In this document: piece by piece, positions 25,801 to 35,496 of the stretch
How the letters are laid out: every line of letters starts with the position of its first letter
Position numbering within the stretch: position 1 is the first letter of the stretch
Assembly (NCBI RefSeq): GCF_022699665.1
Contig: NZ_JALDNB010000005.1
Location: forward strand, 119,291-183,290
Reading direction: 5' to 3'
Origin: Chryseobacterium aahli
Lineage (GTDB): Bacteria > Bacteroidota > Bacteroidia > Flavobacteriales > Weeksellaceae
Length of the DNA: 64,000 nt
Notes under the pieces: model-generated
What the model was told of the DNA's origin: nothing
The model's database searches: none
The model's input: the letters and a program-made list of their open reading frames with translations, nothing else
Translations under genes and position numbers: made by a program

Positions 25801-28800
25801 AAAGACGGATTGATGCAATACGAAAACGGATTGCCTACACCAGCTCAAACTTCGTCAATATCAAATTCAAATTGGGGAACACAGCCAAAGCAGCCGCCGA
25901 TTTTATACGCTTTCTCTAGTGAAGGTGATGATCGTACGATTCAGGATGCCGGATATGATGGGTTAAATTCTAATCAGGAAGGTTTGAAATTCCCTACAAG
26001 TACGTTTGTGAATCCTGTACTTAATCTTTCTGACCCTGCAGTTGATGATTTTGTATTTTATATGTCTGAGAAGTTTACAGGAAGTCAGGCGGCTTCAATT
26101 GCTCAGCGATACAAATATTTCAGAGGTCCGGAAGGTAACTCGCAAAGCAACTCTTTAGAAGTGGCTTCGCAAACTCCGGACGCGGAAGATATCAACAGAG
26201 ATTATAACTTAGATCAAAGTGAAAATTACAACGAATATGTCGTTAGTCTTGCTCAGGCAAATTTAACATTAGGTCAGAATAATATTGTAGATGTAAAAAC
26301 AGTCAATGCCACTTTCCAGAATGGACAGACTGATGATGTGAAATGGTATTTATTCAGAATTCCTGTTTCTAAATATGCAGAAGCTGGAGTAGGAGGTGAT
26401 AAAGATGCTTCAGTACTTAATAATGTAAGGTTCGCGAGATTATTGATGACAGGATTTGAACAAACTTCTACGTTAAGATTCGGAACTATAGATTTAGTAA
26501 GATCAGACTGGAGAAGATATCCTAAAAATATTGCAATAACAGGAACAAATCCTGCAACAGACGAAGGTTCTATTATTGACACAACTCTTAATAATTTTGA
26601 AGTAGGGAGTGTAAATATTGAAGAAAATGCATTAAACCAGCCACCTTACGTACTGCCTCCGGGAATTGACAGACAGGTATTGAGCGGAAATGCTGGTGCG
26701 CAAAGACAGAACGAAGCCTCTTTATATATGAAGGCTGATGATCTTGCTGCGAGTGAAGCTAAAGGTGTGTTTAAAAACACCACTTTGGATATGAGGAGAT
26801 ACAAAAAATTAAAACTTTTCGTACATGCACAAGATCCAAGTAACAGAGCTACAGGTATAGATAAAAGCACAAAGTTTTTTATACGTATTGGTAGTGATGC
26901 TACAGACAATTATTATGAATATGAAGCATCATTAAAAATTACACCAAAGACGGCGACGGCACCAATGGAAATATGGCCTTATGAAAATGAGGTTGATTTG
27001 GAAATTCAAGATTTTGTAGATGCAAAAATCAGAAGAGATAAAAATAATCCTAATGATGTTGCAAAAAGATTGTTAGATGCTACATATGGAGGGGGAAATA
27101 CTTTCAAAAAAATATATATAAAAGGACGACCAAGTTTAGGCAATATTACAACCATAATGTTAGGGGTTAGAAATGGATATGAGAGAGGCGAGCCTAATGC
27201 TGCATCCATAGATAGAATTCTCTGGGTCAACGAAATTCGTCTATCAGAAATTGAAAATGACGGAGGTTATGCAGGAAATGCCAGCTTAAATTTCAACCTT
27301 GGAGATTTTGCGGTTGTCAACACAAGTGCATCATATACCTCAGTAGGTTTTGGAAACATAGATTCTAAGCCGGCAGAAAGAAATCAGTCTACACAATCGG
27401 CTTTCAGTATTAATACTCAGGTGAATGTAGATAAATTCTTGCCAGAGAAAACAGGTGTGAAAATTCCTGTGAACTATTCTTATTCTCAAACCATCGAAGA
27501 TCCGAAATACAATCCTTTGGATACCGATGTAGAATTCAGCAAAGCTGCCAACAAAGAAGAGCTCAAAAAAGTTGCAAGAACATATACTCAACAGAGAAGC
27601 TTGGGTGTTGTGAATATGCATAAAGAACGAGTAAAAGAAAACAGCAAGCCGAAATTCTACGATGTAGAAAACCTTTCTCTTACTGCGGTCTATAACGACG
27701 ATTATTACAGAGATATTTATACCAAAAAGAATTACAGACAGTATTTCAGAGGGTTCTTAGATTATAATTATACTTTCAAACCTTGGGTGATCAAGCCGTT
27801 CAATAAAATGATCAGCGACACCGCTAAGTCGACGAAGTATTTGAGATGGGTAAAAGAATTTAATTTTAATCCGATTCCTACAAGATTATCTTTCAGAACA
27901 GAATTAGACAGAAATTATAACGAGCTTGAATTTAGAAACATTGACGCTATTCTAAGTGGAAACTTGGGCGATGACTTTGCTGCAATCAAAAACAGAAACT
28001 TCTATTTCGGCTGGCAGTATGGTTTAGGATTTAATTTTACTAAATCTTTAAAACTGGAAATCAATTCTCGTACAAGAACGCTTAATGATAATGTAGATGT
28101 CAACACAATGGATAATTCTTCCATTTTTGGAAACATGTTCAGATCAGGAAGACCAGTGTTGTATAACCACAGGGTTCAGTTGAATTACAAATTGCCATTC
28201 CAGCTACTCCCGTACTTAGATTTCATTGACGCAGAATTGCAATATGGTTTCGAGTACAATTGGAATGCGAGATCGACGGCTTTATTGTCTAGCCCAGACG
28301 GAAGTTTAGGATCAATCGGTCAAAATACAAGTATTATTCAGGCAACGGCAACGGCGGATATTCCGAAGTTCTTTGGTCAGTTTAATTACTTCAAAAAAAT
28401 GTCGACTACGCTTCAAAAACGTAAGCAGGAAATGGATTCATTGAATAATGCTTATACTCAGGCGTGGGATAAAAAGAGATATAAATTTAAAAGCTATAAG
28501 TTTAAAAACAAGTTATCGATTTTACAGAATGCGGCGTTTGTTTTAACTTCATTCAAGCAGTTAGATGTTAATTATTCTGAGAATAACGGTACCGTTCTAC
28601 CAGGATTATTATCGGCGCCAAATGGATATGGTTACGGACAGACTCTTGGTGGTCCAACGATTGGTTTCCTTTTTGGATCTCAGGCAGACATCAGACGTAC
28701 CGTTATTGAAAACGGATGGGTGAGTGATTCAGAACTAATGATTGATCCTTATGTGAAAATGTCGACACGGGAACTCCGGGCAAACTTACAGATGATGCCG

Positions 28801-29880
28801 GTCAATGATTTCAGGATCGATTTTAATGTATTGCAAACGTATAACAGAAACTTCTCACAAACCGGTTTCAACTTCCGCGACAGTGATGGTTTCTCTAATC
28901 CGAATTTGACCTTTGCAAGTGATATGGTGAGCTACTCAAACTCAGTCATTCTTACCAGCACTTCATTCTCAACAGGTCAGGCGGTGTACGAGTCAATAAG
29001 ACAAAATGCGAGAGTGATTTCGCAACAATTGGGCGGTGTTGTAGGAAATGATGGTTTCACAGATGGACACAGCATTTCTAATGCTTATGTTTTAATCCCG
29101 GCATTCCGTGCTGCGGTGGAAGGTAAAAGTCCTGAACGAATTGGCAATGCCAAGAAAGCAGGAATGCCAATACCAAACTGGAGAATTGTCTATTCAGGTT
29201 TAAAAAACATACCAATAATCAGCGGGCAGTTTACGAAGTTTGATATTTTACACAGCTATAATGCAACATATACTGCAACAGGAATACAGTCTAGTATTGA
29301 TTATTTCAACAGCAAAAATGATGTAAGCAGTTCTCAAAGAGATGTGAATGATGATTATATCAATCCTTATACATTCTCTCAGATTGGCTATGTGGAAGCA
29401 TTTGCACCGCTTATCGGAATTGATGTTACGATGAGAAACAATATGCAGTTCGGGTTGCAGTATAACAGAATGAGAACTTTATTGTTAGGATTGGTAAACC
29501 ATACCTTAACCGAAGATTCAAATACAGAATATGTTGTAAGATTAGGGTATATCGTCAGAAACTTCAGATTAGGAAACATGGGTAACACAAGAGGAGGAAG
29601 AGGTAAAGGCAGTGACCTTAACATCAGAGGCGATATCTCGCTTAGAGACAGCCGCACAAGCATCATGAATATCTTGTTAGATGATTCTCAAGTGACAGGT
29701 GGACAGAAGTTAATGAACATTAAATTATCTGCTGATTACAACGTTTCTGAGAACTTAAACTTAAGGTTATTCTATGAGCAGATGACCTCAAAATATAAGA
29801 TATCAACGGCGTTTCCGTTGTCAACCATCAGAGCTGGTATTTCAGCAACATTTACATTTGGTGATTCCGGAGGATTCTAA
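22807..29880 (+). CDS. sprA: SprA, type IX secretion outer-membrane translocon
   Basis: SprA (Sov in Porphyromonas) is the giant 36-strand beta-barrel through which T9SS cargo crosses the outer membrane; it is required for gliding in Flavobacterium johnsoniae. At 2357 residues it is full length. It has a signal peptide (IYSLLSFLFLSINLFGQ), the conserved N-terminal NPDAFSIKRDYKVSDPTYYEGYYD, the central LPGINKGTNDQSYIDDFEQT segment and many barrel strands, ending in a terminal strand with aromatic Phe (ISATFTFGDSGGF). The start is a TTG at 22807 or GTG at 22810, both non-ATG, immediately behind ruvA. Confidence 0.96.
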   Translation: MVENNKFLKIYSLLSFLFLSINLFGQVNPDAFSIKRDYKVSDPTYYEGYYDIKTGMYYVYPKIGNTITGQPTAMSPEDYKEFMEAQQARAYYKDKSERYSLLFRKDTSEAQRKGLIPSLTINNRLFEAIFGSNKIEIIPSGYASFDFAGLYQKIDNPLILPQNRTSFTFDIDQRIQLGLIGKVGENLQLKANYDTQSGFAFENRMNLVWQAKGSWKDLQTKGLGEVNKPSAGGEDKIIKRVEFGNVNMPLSTSLIRGSESLFGVKTEFQLGKTYGTVVLSQQQGEARNIVVQGGGVMNTFKVNAIDYEDNQHYFIGHYFLNNYDNALLNYPQINSRISISRMEVWVLDQGNSNLAYQKSIVGVRDLGDGASGLPDNSQNGIYSAVTGLGAGLRDANSAYNTIAGQVLPNSTGGTEAYTDGEQFIFNRKARRLTSTEFTFHPQLGYISLNQRLNDNQLLAVSYSYTVNGTNQVYKVGEFSEESPVLVTKVLKPNTTVKTTSPMWKLMMKNIYALDAGQVDQDGFILNIYYRDAQTGGKVNYLPNTSVQDTNLLKLLNWDRLNVNGDLQNSNGVLGDGVFDFVNGITIRPELGKLIYTKVEPFGSYMAGLVGNNPQYVFTDLYTQQKQVATSSNLAQRYTMEGRYKGAQGQGISLGAVNVPQGSVKVAANGVQLTEGVDFTVDYMLGTVTIINENVKQSGQAINISLENQLTFNTQRKRFLGVNLERRVSENFIFGGTVVNYSESPLTQKVNYGQEAVNNTMAGINMMYNNQLPFLTRLTDKIPGINTEAPSNLNFKMEGAYLLPGINKGTNDQSYIDDFEQTTSKISLKEPAAWSLASKPEKNQNYPIFSGAGANDNVTNGYGRGLLSWYNIDPRFWGVGGRAPAGITAQSVSNHASRRVQFSEIFNNRDFVAGEQTFTNTFDISYYPSEKGPYNVNPNSETVQQRWAGIMRPIQVSNFVNSNIEYVEFWMMDPYADGNNLGTDPKLLLHLGNVSEDILKDGLMQYENGLPTPAQTSSISNSNWGTQPKQPPILYAFSSEGDDRTIQDAGYDGLNSNQEGLKFPTSTFVNPVLNLSDPAVDDFVFYMSEKFTGSQAASIAQRYKYFRGPEGNSQSNSLEVASQTPDAEDINRDYNLDQSENYNEYVVSLAQANLTLGQNNIVDVKTVNATFQNGQTDDVKWYLFRIPVSKYAEAGVGGDKDASVLNNVRFARLLMTGFEQTSTLRFGTIDLVRSDWRRYPKNIAITGTNPATDEGSIIDTTLNNFEVGSVNIEENALNQPPYVLPPGIDRQVLSGNAGAQRQNEASLYMKADDLAASEAKGVFKNTTLDMRRYKKLKLFVHAQDPSNRATGIDKSTKFFIRIGSDATDNYYEYEASLKITPKTATAPMEIWPYENEVDLEIQDFVDAKIRRDKNNPNDVAKRLLDATYGGGNTFKKIYIKGRPSLGNITTIMLGVRNGYERGEPNAASIDRILWVNEIRLSEIENDGGYAGNASLNFNLGDFAVVNTSASYTSVGFGNIDSKPAERNQSTQSAFSINTQVNVDKFLPEKTGVKIPVNYSYSQTIEDPKYNPLDTDVEFSKAANKEELKKVARTYTQQRSLGVVNMHKERVKENSKPKFYDVENLSLTAVYNDDYYRDIYTKKNYRQYFRGFLDYNYTFKPWVIKPFNKMISDTAKSTKYLRWVKEFNFNPIPTRLSFRTELDRNYNELEFRNIDAILSGNLGDDFAAIKNRNFYFGWQYGLGFNFTKSLKLEINSRTRTLNDNVDVNTMDNSSIFGNMFRSGRPVLYNHRVQLNYKLPFQLLPYLDFIDAELQYGFEYNWNARSTALLSSPDGSLGSIGQNTSIIQATATADIPKFFGQFNYFKKMSTTLQKRKQEMDSLNNAYTQAWDKKRYKFKSYKFKNKLSILQNAAFVLTSFKQLDVNYSENNGTVLPGLLSAPNGYGYGQTLGGPTIGFLFGSQADIRRTVIENGWVSDSELMIDPYVKMSTRELRANLQMMPVNDFRIDFNVLQTYNRNFSQTGFNFRDSDGFSNPNLTFASDMVSYSNSVILTSTSFSTGQAVYESIRQNARVISQQLGGVVGNDGFTDGHSISNAYVLIPAFRAAVEGKSPERIGNAKKAGMPIPNWRIVYSGLKNIPIISGQFTKFDILHSYNATYTATGIQSSIDYFNSKNDVSSSQRDVNDDYINPYTFSQIGYVEAFAPLIGIDVTMRNNMQFGLQYNRMRTLLLGLVNHTLTEDSNTEYVVRLGYIVRNFRLGNMGNTRGGRGKGSDLNIRGDISLRDSRTSIMNILLDDSQVTGGQKLMNIKLSADYNVSENLNLRLFYEQMTSKYKISTAFPLSTIRAGISATFTFGDSGGF

Positions 29881-29896
29881 TAATGGTTTAACAAAA

Positions 29897-29934
29897 AAAT
29901 CCCTTTCTAAAAACATTAGAAAGGGATTTTTTTT
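29897..29934 (+). terminator. Terminator after sprA
   Basis: A 13-base-pair hairpin (aaatccctttcta / tagaaagggattt, 7-base loop) with a T-run of eight. Confidence 0.92.
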
Positions 29935-30044
29935 GATTTTTAATTTAAATAAATGATAAGTTTCTTTGATTATACTCGATAATGATTTTAAATGTGGGAA
30001 AAGTATTTTCAAATTTAAATAAGATTAAGAATAGTAAGCGTTAA

Positions 30045-31583
30045 CTATTTAATGATAAATTTCTTGCTTCCTACCAAAGAATTTTTATCAGTATAAACGC
30101 TCAGGAAATATTCTCCGGAAGATAGCCCCTGAAGATTGATGCTCTTTTTATCAGTCGTTAAAACAATCTGACCTAAAACATTGATGATTTTAAAAGTATA
30201 TTTCTCATCATTCATGATCCATACATTGATTTCTTCTTTCGCAGGATTCGGGTAAATAGTAAAGTCTTTTACTCCTTTATTGTTAATTTCAAAAGTGCCC
30301 AAATTTGAAGTCGGCATAAACTGTGAGACTACACAAGCGAAACGCGCAAAACCAAATGCTTCATTCGAAGGATTAGGATTTCCAATTGCAATTCCGGTAG
30401 GTTCAGAATTGTAATTTACGACTGGGTTGGCCCATCGGTTTGCTTTAGGACAATTGATTCCAACATTAGAACATTGGTTATTATATGCCATCATGGTACG
30501 CCATCTTTGAGAAGACGTACTGGATGTTCCCAAGTTTACTGCGGTTTGATTGACATATCCGTGCTGATTACTGCATGGTGTTGTACTTGTATCTACATAC
30601 CAATCATGTCTTAGTCCCATATTATGTCCCATTTCGTGGGATAAGGTATAGTTAGATACCGCACAATTTAATAGTGAGACAGAAAATGCGGCTGTGTTTG
30701 AATAATTTGTGGGATTTGTGTTAAGATATCCCAAACCGCATATACTGGTAGGGGTAGAAGTGATGAGTCCGCAAAGATCTGCTCCATAGGTTGTTCTCAA
30801 AGTATGAACACTATCCATAAATCCATCATTATTATCTCTGAATCTTGGTAAATCAACATAAATATCTCCAGATTCAGTGTATGGAATTTCACCCGAATAC
30901 ACCAAATTAATAGTAATATTTGGAATCCCAGAATTGATAAGTGATGTGTTAAAGTTTGTAATAGCGGTTGCCACAAAAGAATTGCTCTGTGCAACGCCTC
31001 CCCAGGCAATTCTTGCTGCTGGCGTGAAAACAACTAAAACATCAATTGTTGTTGCCGGGCAGGTGGGGGTAGATTCTAAACAGATATTTGCATTTACTTT
31101 TTGATTAATCGCAGATTCATTGAGAATGAAGTCATTTTTAGAATCCCTATTGATAAGTTCTGATTCGCTTACCAAAGAAACGGCGAATATATTTTGACCA
31201 GTTTGGTGGAAAATAATTTTTTCCCCATGGCTCGAAGCATACATTCCTGTTAAGATATGATCATATTTTGATAATACCAATTCGCTTTGTGGTTCATTTT
31301 CAATAGAATAAGTATATGAAGTGCTTCTGTTGCTGTAATTAAATGTTTTTGAAAGCTTGGCTTTGATTATTTTATCATTCGGTAATTTAATCTCCAAATC
31401 TGACGTAAGATCAAAAGATGACTGCGAATAGTATTTTGTTGAAATATACGTGGAAGTAAGATTGTTACTCACTTTTTGTTCCTCACTCAGATTACTTTCG
31501 TTGATTTGATTTTGAAAAATTTTGGTCTGAGCAAAAAGAATTGTAGCGCAACATAGCAATAGACATGTACTTAAGTTTTTCAT
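30045..31583 (-). CDS. Secreted reprolysin-like metalloprotease with T9SS sorting domain
   Basis: A 512-residue exported protease; the start at 31583 gives signal peptide MKNLSTCLLLCCATILFAQ. A pro-region (about 20-170) leads to a catalytic domain with the metzincin zinc site H316-E-M-G-H-N-M-G-L-R-H-D327, preceded by LSHEMG and several cysteines (CGLITSTPTSICGLG). The C-terminal 75 residues (FTIYPNPAKEEINVW, KINVLGQIV, LQGLSSGEYFLSVYTDKNS, KKFIIK) form a classical type A T9SS sorting domain. The protein should be secreted or surface-attached through SprA and degrade external protein. The longer in-frame reading to 31631 lacks a signal peptide start and is rejected. Confidence 0.92.
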   Translation of the reverse strand: MKNLSTCLLLCCATILFAQTKIFQNQINESNLSEEQKVSNNLTSTYISTKYYSQSSFDLTSDLEIKLPNDKIIKAKLSKTFNYSNRSTSYTYSIENEPQSELVLSKYDHILTGMYASSHGEKIIFHQTGQNIFAVSLVSESELINRDSKNDFILNESAINQKVNANICLESTPTCPATTIDVLVVFTPAARIAWGGVAQSNSFVATAITNFNTSLINSGIPNITINLVYSGEIPYTESGDIYVDLPRFRDNNDGFMDSVHTLRTTYGADLCGLITSTPTSICGLGYLNTNPTNYSNTAAFSVSLLNCAVSNYTLSHEMGHNMGLRHDWYVDTSTTPCSNQHGYVNQTAVNLGTSSTSSQRWRTMMAYNNQCSNVGINCPKANRWANPVVNYNSEPTGIAIGNPNPSNEAFGFARFACVVSQFMPTSNLGTFEINNKGVKDFTIYPNPAKEEINVWIMNDEKYTFKIINVLGQIVLTTDKKSINLQGLSSGEYFLSVYTDKNSLVGSKKFIIK

Positions 31584-31655
31584 ATTTGGCTTTATTATTG
31601 TTTTTGGATAACAAATATATATAAAAACCAATGAAATTTTAAGATTTATTTAACG

Positions 31656-33005
31656 TTAAAATAGTCTTTCGTGAAAATCCTCAACCTTACTCACTTCCTC
31701 GATCTTAATCCCAAATTTTCTCTTCGGAATTTTATTTAAATTTGAAACAAAAATTTTCTCATAACCCAGTTTTTCAGCTTCTGTAATTCTTTGTTCGACC
31801 TGCGCCACCGGACGAATTTCTCCGCTCAAACCAATCTCTCCTGCAAAACAGAAATGTTCAGAAATGGCAATGTCTTCATTGGATGAAAGAATTGATGCAA
31901 CAACTGCTAAATCTAAAGCAGGATCGTCGGTTTTTATACCCCCTGTAATATTTAAAAAAACATCTTTTGCTCCTAATTGAAAACCTGCTCGTTTTTCTAA
32001 AACTGCCAAAAGCATGTTCAGTCTTTTAGAATCAAAACCCGTACAGCTTCTCTGCGGAGTTCCATAAACGGCTGTGCTCACTAAAGCCTGAATTTCCAAA
32101 AGCATAGGACGATTTCCTTCTAAAGTTACGGCAACAGAATTTCCTGAAAGCTCCTCAAACTTTTTAGTAATTAAAATTTCTGAAGGATTTTTTATTTCCT
32201 TTAAACCTTGAGAAACCATTTCGTAAATTCCTATTTCTGCAGTCGATCCAAAACGGTTTTTATTAGCTCTCAATAATCTGAAAAGATGGTTTCTGTCGCC
32301 ATCAAAATTTAAAACAACATCTACCATATGTTCCAAAACTTTTGGGCCTGCAATTTGTCCGTCTTTTGTGATGTGACCGACTAAAAATACTGGAACATTG
32401 TTTTCTTTAGCATATTTAATAATCTCATTAGAACATTCGCGGATTTGAGAAACGGTTCCTGGCGAACTTTCAATCAGTTGAGACTGTAAAGTCTGAATAG
32501 AATCAATGATTACAAAATCGGGTTCCAGCTTTTTAGCTTCGTGAAGTATTTTTTCTAATGAAGTTTCTGTATAAAGAAAGCAGTTGGGATTTTTTACATC
32601 TGCCAAACGATCGGCTCTCATTTTAATCTGAGAAGCACTTTCTTCACCGGAAACATAGAAAACTTTCTTTTTCATTTTCAAGGCAAGCTGAAGAAGAAGT
32701 GTAGATTTTCCGATTCCGGGTTCACCGCCAATCAATGTGACAGAGCCTAAAACAATTCCGCCTCCTAAAACTCTGTTAAGTTCATCTGATGGGGTTTTTA
32801 TTCTTGGTTCTTCTACCGCTTCAACTTCGATAATGTTGATGACGTTTTGTTTTGATTTTGAAAAAGGAGGGGTTTTAGAAGATGTTTTTTCTACTATTTC
32901 TTCTACCAAAGTATTCCATTCAAGACAATTTTTACATTGCCCTGTCCATTGTGGATATTGCGAACCACAGTTTTGACAGAAATAAGCTGTTTTGAGTTTT
33001 GCCAT
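31656..33005 (-). CDS. radA: DNA repair protein RadA
   Basis: RadA is a RecA-like helicase that drives branch migration during recombination. The 449-residue protein has a zinc finger (C10, C13, C24, C27), Walker A GGEPGIGKST (93-102), Walker B FVIIDSIQ, the RadA-specific KNRFG motif (249-253) and a C-terminal Lon-protease-like domain without the catalytic serine-lysine pair, ending in VSKVEDFHERLF. All features fit a functional enzyme. It runs toward the reprolysin gene, whose start lies 73 bases downstream, with no clear terminator between. Confidence 0.97.
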   Translation of the reverse strand: MAKLKTAYFCQNCGSQYPQWTGQCKNCLEWNTLVEEIVEKTSSKTPPFSKSKQNVINIIEVEAVEEPRIKTPSDELNRVLGGGIVLGSVTLIGGEPGIGKSTLLLQLALKMKKKVFYVSGEESASQIKMRADRLADVKNPNCFLYTETSLEKILHEAKKLEPDFVIIDSIQTLQSQLIESSPGTVSQIRECSNEIIKYAKENNVPVFLVGHITKDGQIAGPKVLEHMVDVVLNFDGDRNHLFRLLRANKNRFGSTAEIGIYEMVSQGLKEIKNPSEILITKKFEELSGNSVAVTLEGNRPMLLEIQALVSTAVYGTPQRSCTGFDSKRLNMLLAVLEKRAGFQLGAKDVFLNITGGIKTDDPALDLAVVASILSSNEDIAISEHFCFAGEIGLSGEIRPVAQVEQRITEAEKLGYEKIFVSNLNKIPKRKFGIKIEEVSKVEDFHERLF

Positions 33006-33095
33006 GCTGTAAAATTATGAAAAATCCAGCTTAAATTTTTTCGTAAAAATTGTTAATCTTATCATACATCAATGAATTTTTTGAATTTTCTGGTG

Positions 33096-33103
33096 TACAT
33101 TTG
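33096..33103 (+). promoter_or_regulatory. -7 promoter element of the yceI-like gene
   Basis: TACATTTG (TAnnTTTG), 17 bases upstream of the ATG at 33121, in the spacer divergent from radA. Confidence 0.5.
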
Positions 33104-33120
33104 CTTTATAAATTTTAAAA

Positions 33121-33690
33121 ATGAAAAAAATACTTTTAAGCTTTGTGTTTGTATTGGTAAGCATGTTCACATTTGCACAGACTACTTGGAGAGTAGATCA
33201 CATGCATTCATCTGTTAATTTCAACATCAAGCACATGGGGATTAGCATCGTGCAGGGTCGATTTGATAAATTTGACGGAACAGTATCAGCTGAAAGTACA
33301 AGTCTAGATAAAGCTGAATTTAATTTTTCAGTATCTGTAGAATCTATTAATACAGGCGTTGAGCCGAGAGATAAGCATTTGAAAAGTGCTGATTTTTTCG
33401 ATACAGAAAAATTCCCTGAAATGAAATTTGTAGGTGTAGCAGTTTCAAAAGGAAAAGATAACACTTATACAGTTAAAGGTAAATTAACCATAAAAGATGT
33501 AACAAAAGAAGTAAGCATTCCGGTAATATTTGGTGGTATTGCAAAAAACCAACAAGGAAAAGAGGTACTGGGTCTTCAAACAAAATTTACTGTTAACCGT
33601 TTAGATTACAATATTAAATATGACCCAACAGGAGCTGGTGTTGCTAAAGATGTCGAGGTTAGTTTGTTTTTTGAGCTGGCAAAACAATAA
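33121..33690 (+). CDS. Periplasmic YceI-family protein
   Basis: A 189-residue protein with signal peptide MKKILLSFVFVLVSMFTFAQ. The mature lipocalin-like beta-barrel starts TTWRVDHMHSSVNFNIKHMG, the family signature, and includes FNFSVSVESINTGVEPRDKHLKSADFFD and GKLTIKDVTKEVSIPVIFGG. YceI proteins bind isoprenoid chains such as polyisoprenoid or ubiquinone-like lipids in the barrel; the ligand in this organism is unknown. Monocistronic, with its own promoter element and terminator. Confidence 0.94.
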   Translation: MKKILLSFVFVLVSMFTFAQTTWRVDHMHSSVNFNIKHMGISIVQGRFDKFDGTVSAESTSLDKAEFNFSVSVESINTGVEPRDKHLKSADFFDTEKFPEMKFVGVAVSKGKDNTYTVKGKLTIKDVTKEVSIPVIFGGIAKNQQGKEVLGLQTKFTVNRLDYNIKYDPTGAGVAKDVEVSLFFELAKQ

Positions 33691-33722
33691 TAATTTTCAT
33701 ATATATAATTTGGTTTAGGTGG

Positions 33723-33756
33723 AGGTTTCTCAAAGTTTTTTGGGAAACCTTTTTTG
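33723..33756 (+). terminator. Terminator after the yceI-like gene
   Basis: A hairpin with arms aggtttctc and gggaaacct (one G-U pair, 10-base loop), followed by a T-run. Confidence 0.8.
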
Positions 33757-33841
33757 TTTTTAATTTCCAGTTTTCAAATAAATTTAGTTGAATTTCAGAA
33801 TTTAAAAGTGCAACAAAATTGCTTTGCATTTCTTTTTGCCC

Positions 33842-33849
33842 TAACTTTG
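33842..33849 (+). promoter_or_regulatory. -7 promoter element of pyrG
   Basis: TAACTTTG fits TAnnTTTG and lies 16 bases before the ATG at 33865, supporting that start. Confidence 0.5.
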
Positions 33850-33864
33850 CACAAACCTAATCTA

Positions 33865-35478
33865 ATGAGTAAAAAGAATACAAAGTACATCTTTGTGACA
33901 GGAGGTGTAACTTCATCTTTGGGAAAGGGAATCGTTTCTGCTTCTCTGGGACTTCTGCTAAAATCACGCGGCTTTAATGTAACTATTCAGAAATTGGATC
34001 CTTATATTAATATCGACCCAGGAACATTAAACCCTTATGAACACGGAGAATGCTATGTAACCGAAGATGGTGCGGAGACAGATCTGGATTTAGGACACTA
34101 CGAGCGTTATCTTGACTCGCCGACTTCTCAAAACAACAACGTTACCACAGGAAAAATCTACCAAACTGTAATCGAAAAAGAAAGAAAAGGGGACTTCCTT
34201 GGAAAAACAGTGCAGGTAATTCCTCATATTACGAATGAAATCAAACGTAGAATTAAAATTTTATCTAAACAGAACTACGATATCATTATTACAGAAATCG
34301 GCGGAACTGTAGGGGATATTGAGTCTTTACCTTACATCGAAACTGTACGTCAGTTGAAGTGGGAATTGGGAGAGAAAAATTCTATGGTGATTCACCTGAC
34401 TTTATTGCCTTATCTGGCTTCAAGTGGAGAATTAAAAACAAAACCTTCTCAGCATTCTGTTCGCCAGTTGATGGAAAGCGGAATTATGGCAGACGTTTTA
34501 GTTTGTAGAACAGAACACAAAATTCCGAAAGATCAGAGAGCAAAACTGGCTCAATTCTGTAACGTTTCTTTGGATAATGTAATCGAATGTAAAGATTTGG
34601 AAACTATTTACGAAGTTCCGATGTATCTTCAAAAACAAAACTTTGATGATGTAGTTCTGAAAGGATTAGATTTAAAAAGCGATAAAGAAGCAGATCTTAA
34701 AGACTGGAAAACTTTCGTGAAGAAATTCCAAAATCCTAAAAGAACCGTTGAAATCGCTTTGGTTGGAAAATATATTTCACTTCAGGATTCTTATATTTCA
34801 ATTGCTGAAGCATTCAAACATGCCGGGGCAGATATTGAAACGGAAGTGAAAATCAGATGGGTTTACAGTGGTGATTTAACCAAAGAAAATATCAAGGAAA
34901 CTTTAGATGGAGTATGTGGTATCTTGATTGCTCCAGGTTTTGGCGACAGAGGTATTGAAGGTAAAATTCTTACGGCTCAGTATGCAAGAGAGAATAAAGT
35001 TCCGATGTTGGGAATTTGTTTGGGAATGCAGATTATGACCGTTGAATTTGCCAGAAATGTTTTAGGTTACACAAAAGCCAACTCAATGGAATTTGATACT
35101 TCTACAGAACATCCTGTGATTTCTTTGATGGAAGAACAGAAAAATGTAGTGGATAAAGGAGGTACAATGCGTCTTGGAGCTTGGAAATGTTCTTTGAAAA
35201 ACGGTTCGAAATTACATGAAATTTATGGAAGCAAACATATTTCTGAAAGACACCGTCACCGTTATGAATTCAATAGCGAATACATTGCAGAGTTTGAGAA
35301 AAACGGTTTAATGGCAACAGGTACAAACCCGGAGACAGGTTTGGTAGAAGCATTAGAAATGCAGGATCATCCTTTCTATGTAGGTGTCCAGTATCACCCG
35401 GAATACAAAAGCACGGTAGCAACACCGCATCCTTTGTTCAGAGCTTTCATCAAGGCTTGTGAAAAAGAGATAAAGTAA
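33865..35478 (+). CDS. pyrG: CTP synthase
   Basis: Converts UTP to CTP with ATP and glutamine. The ATG at 33865 gives 537 residues and the canonical start KYIFVTGGVTSSLGKG (P-loop 11-22). Readings from 33754 add 37 residues of promoter-derived sequence and are rejected. The synthase domain (1 to about 265) has DPYINIDPGTLNPYEHGECYV and EIGGTVGDIES. The glutaminase domain holds the nucleophile C385 in GICLGMQ and the HPE triad near 516-518 (QYHPEY). Complete; it stands between two hairpins and is followed by yidC. Confidence 0.98.
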   Translation: MSKKNTKYIFVTGGVTSSLGKGIVSASLGLLLKSRGFNVTIQKLDPYINIDPGTLNPYEHGECYVTEDGAETDLDLGHYERYLDSPTSQNNNVTTGKIYQTVIEKERKGDFLGKTVQVIPHITNEIKRRIKILSKQNYDIIITEIGGTVGDIESLPYIETVRQLKWELGEKNSMVIHLTLLPYLASSGELKTKPSQHSVRQLMESGIMADVLVCRTEHKIPKDQRAKLAQFCNVSLDNVIECKDLETIYEVPMYLQKQNFDDVVLKGLDLKSDKEADLKDWKTFVKKFQNPKRTVEIALVGKYISLQDSYISIAEAFKHAGADIETEVKIRWVYSGDLTKENIKETLDGVCGILIAPGFGDRGIEGKILTAQYARENKVPMLGICLGMQIMTVEFARNVLGYTKANSMEFDTSTEHPVISLMEEQKNVVDKGGTMRLGAWKCSLKNGSKLHEIYGSKHISERHRHRYEFNSEYIAEFEKNGLMATGTNPETGLVEALEMQDHPFYVGVQYHPEYKSTVATPHPLFRAFIKACEKEIK

Positions 35479-35496
35479 TTGTTTAATTATAAACGT

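Noticed and set aside
33754..33864. N-terminal extension of CTP synthase by 37 residues
   Set aside because: It contains the promoter element TAACTTTG, and the family starts at the MSKKNTKYIFVTGG methionine.
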